Assembly: GCA_028865155.1 (NCBI GenBank) | Contig: JAGWKW010000074.1 | Span: 1-6,438 of the forward strand | Origin: Alphaproteobacteria bacterium | GTDB lineage: Bacteria; Pseudomonadota; Alphaproteobacteria; UBA9219 | Length of the DNA stretch: 6,438 bases | Reading direction: 5' to 3' | Shown here: positions 6,252 through 6,438 of the stretch, in pieces | Numbering within the stretch: position 1 is the first letter of the stretch | Layout: each line of letters begins with the position of its first letter | Program-made: the position numbers and the translations under genes | Notes under the pieces: generated by a model | Told to the model about the DNA's origin: nothing | The model's database searches: none | What the model saw: the letters and a program-made list of their open reading frames with translations, nothing else

Positions 6252-6438
6252 ATGACCGATATCGGCCTTCGACGCCCGCGCGCGACGCGGGGTTTTACGC
6301 TCACGGAAATCGCCATCGTCCTCGGCATCATCGGCGCGATCATCGGCGGCATATGGGTCGCGGCGTCACGGGTATCCGGCAGCCAGAAAATCCAAAAGGC
6401 CACTACGCAGATTATCGCGCTCGCTCAGGGCGTCGATG
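6252..6438 (+). CDS. Type IV pilin-like protein, N-terminal part
   Basis: The first 62 codons are visible; the gene runs past the window end. ATG 6252 follows AAGGAAG (6242-6248) at a short three-base spacing. A basic leader (MTDIGLRRPRATRG) precedes FTLTEIAIVLGIIGAIIGG. This is the class III signal: prepilin peptidase would cut between G14 and F15, F15 would be N-methylated, and E19 is the conserved Glu at mature position 5 needed for assembly. A single hydrophobic helix (about 15-38) follows, then a polar segment (SRVSGSQKIQKATTQIIALAQ) that continues it. The protein could be a major pilin of the PilS/type IVb sort, a minor pilin, or a type II secretion pseudopilin; the missing C-terminus would decide. 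The gene is on the same strand as nadE, 63 bases downstream, with no convincing promoter of its own. Confidence 0.85.
   Translation, partial: MTDIGLRRPRATRGFTLTEIAIVLGIIGAIIGGIWVAASRVSGSQKIQKATTQIIALAQGVD

Overview
The window looks like chromosomal DNA of an alphaproteobacterium. The genes are GC-rich (sampled 60-base lines inside the core genes are about 65-75% G+C). The protein sequences, the short hairpin repeats built on ATCCCGGC/GCCGGGAT and AGAGCATTTTC, and a fused glutamine-dependent NadE all fit that group. I cannot name the genus. The window opens inside one gene and closes inside another.

Layout. (1) Positions 2-184 are the 3' end of rplL (ribosomal protein L7/L12, + strand). A REP-like hairpin (243-262) and a strong hairpin terminator with U-rich tails in both directions (281-315) follow it. 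rpoB, the usual next gene, is absent. (2) Positions 333-1016 (- strand) hold an AT-rich orphan gene of unknown function, with a possible HEPN-type RX4H motif. It looks foreign to the region. (3) Positions 1073-1330 (- strand) encode a small exported PsiF-repeat protein. It diverges from a PA0069/SplB-like radical SAM protein (1455-2537, +) whose mRNA may be leaderless. (4) purB (2590-3900, -) converges on the radical SAM gene. (5) The 248-base gap 3901-4148 contains two inverted repeats, one a near-complete 63-base hairpin, flanked by copies of TGCTCTAG. It resembles the mosaic intergenic repeats of alphaproteobacteria. (6) A + strand group follows: a small exported two-cysteine protein (4149-4520), nadE nine bases later (4530-6188), and the start of a type IV pilin-like gene (6252 to the window end).

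Most genes are housekeeping: translation (rplL), purine synthesis (purB) and NAD synthesis (nadE). They are interspersed with small exported proteins of unknown role. I see no CRISPR array, tRNA, rRNA, transposase or multi-gene defence cassette. The observations most worth a second look are the AT-rich HEPN-like gene directly behind rplL, the missing rpoB, the palindromic element between purB and the 4149 gene, and the possible leaderless start of the radical SAM gene. I found no clear new multi-gene system.
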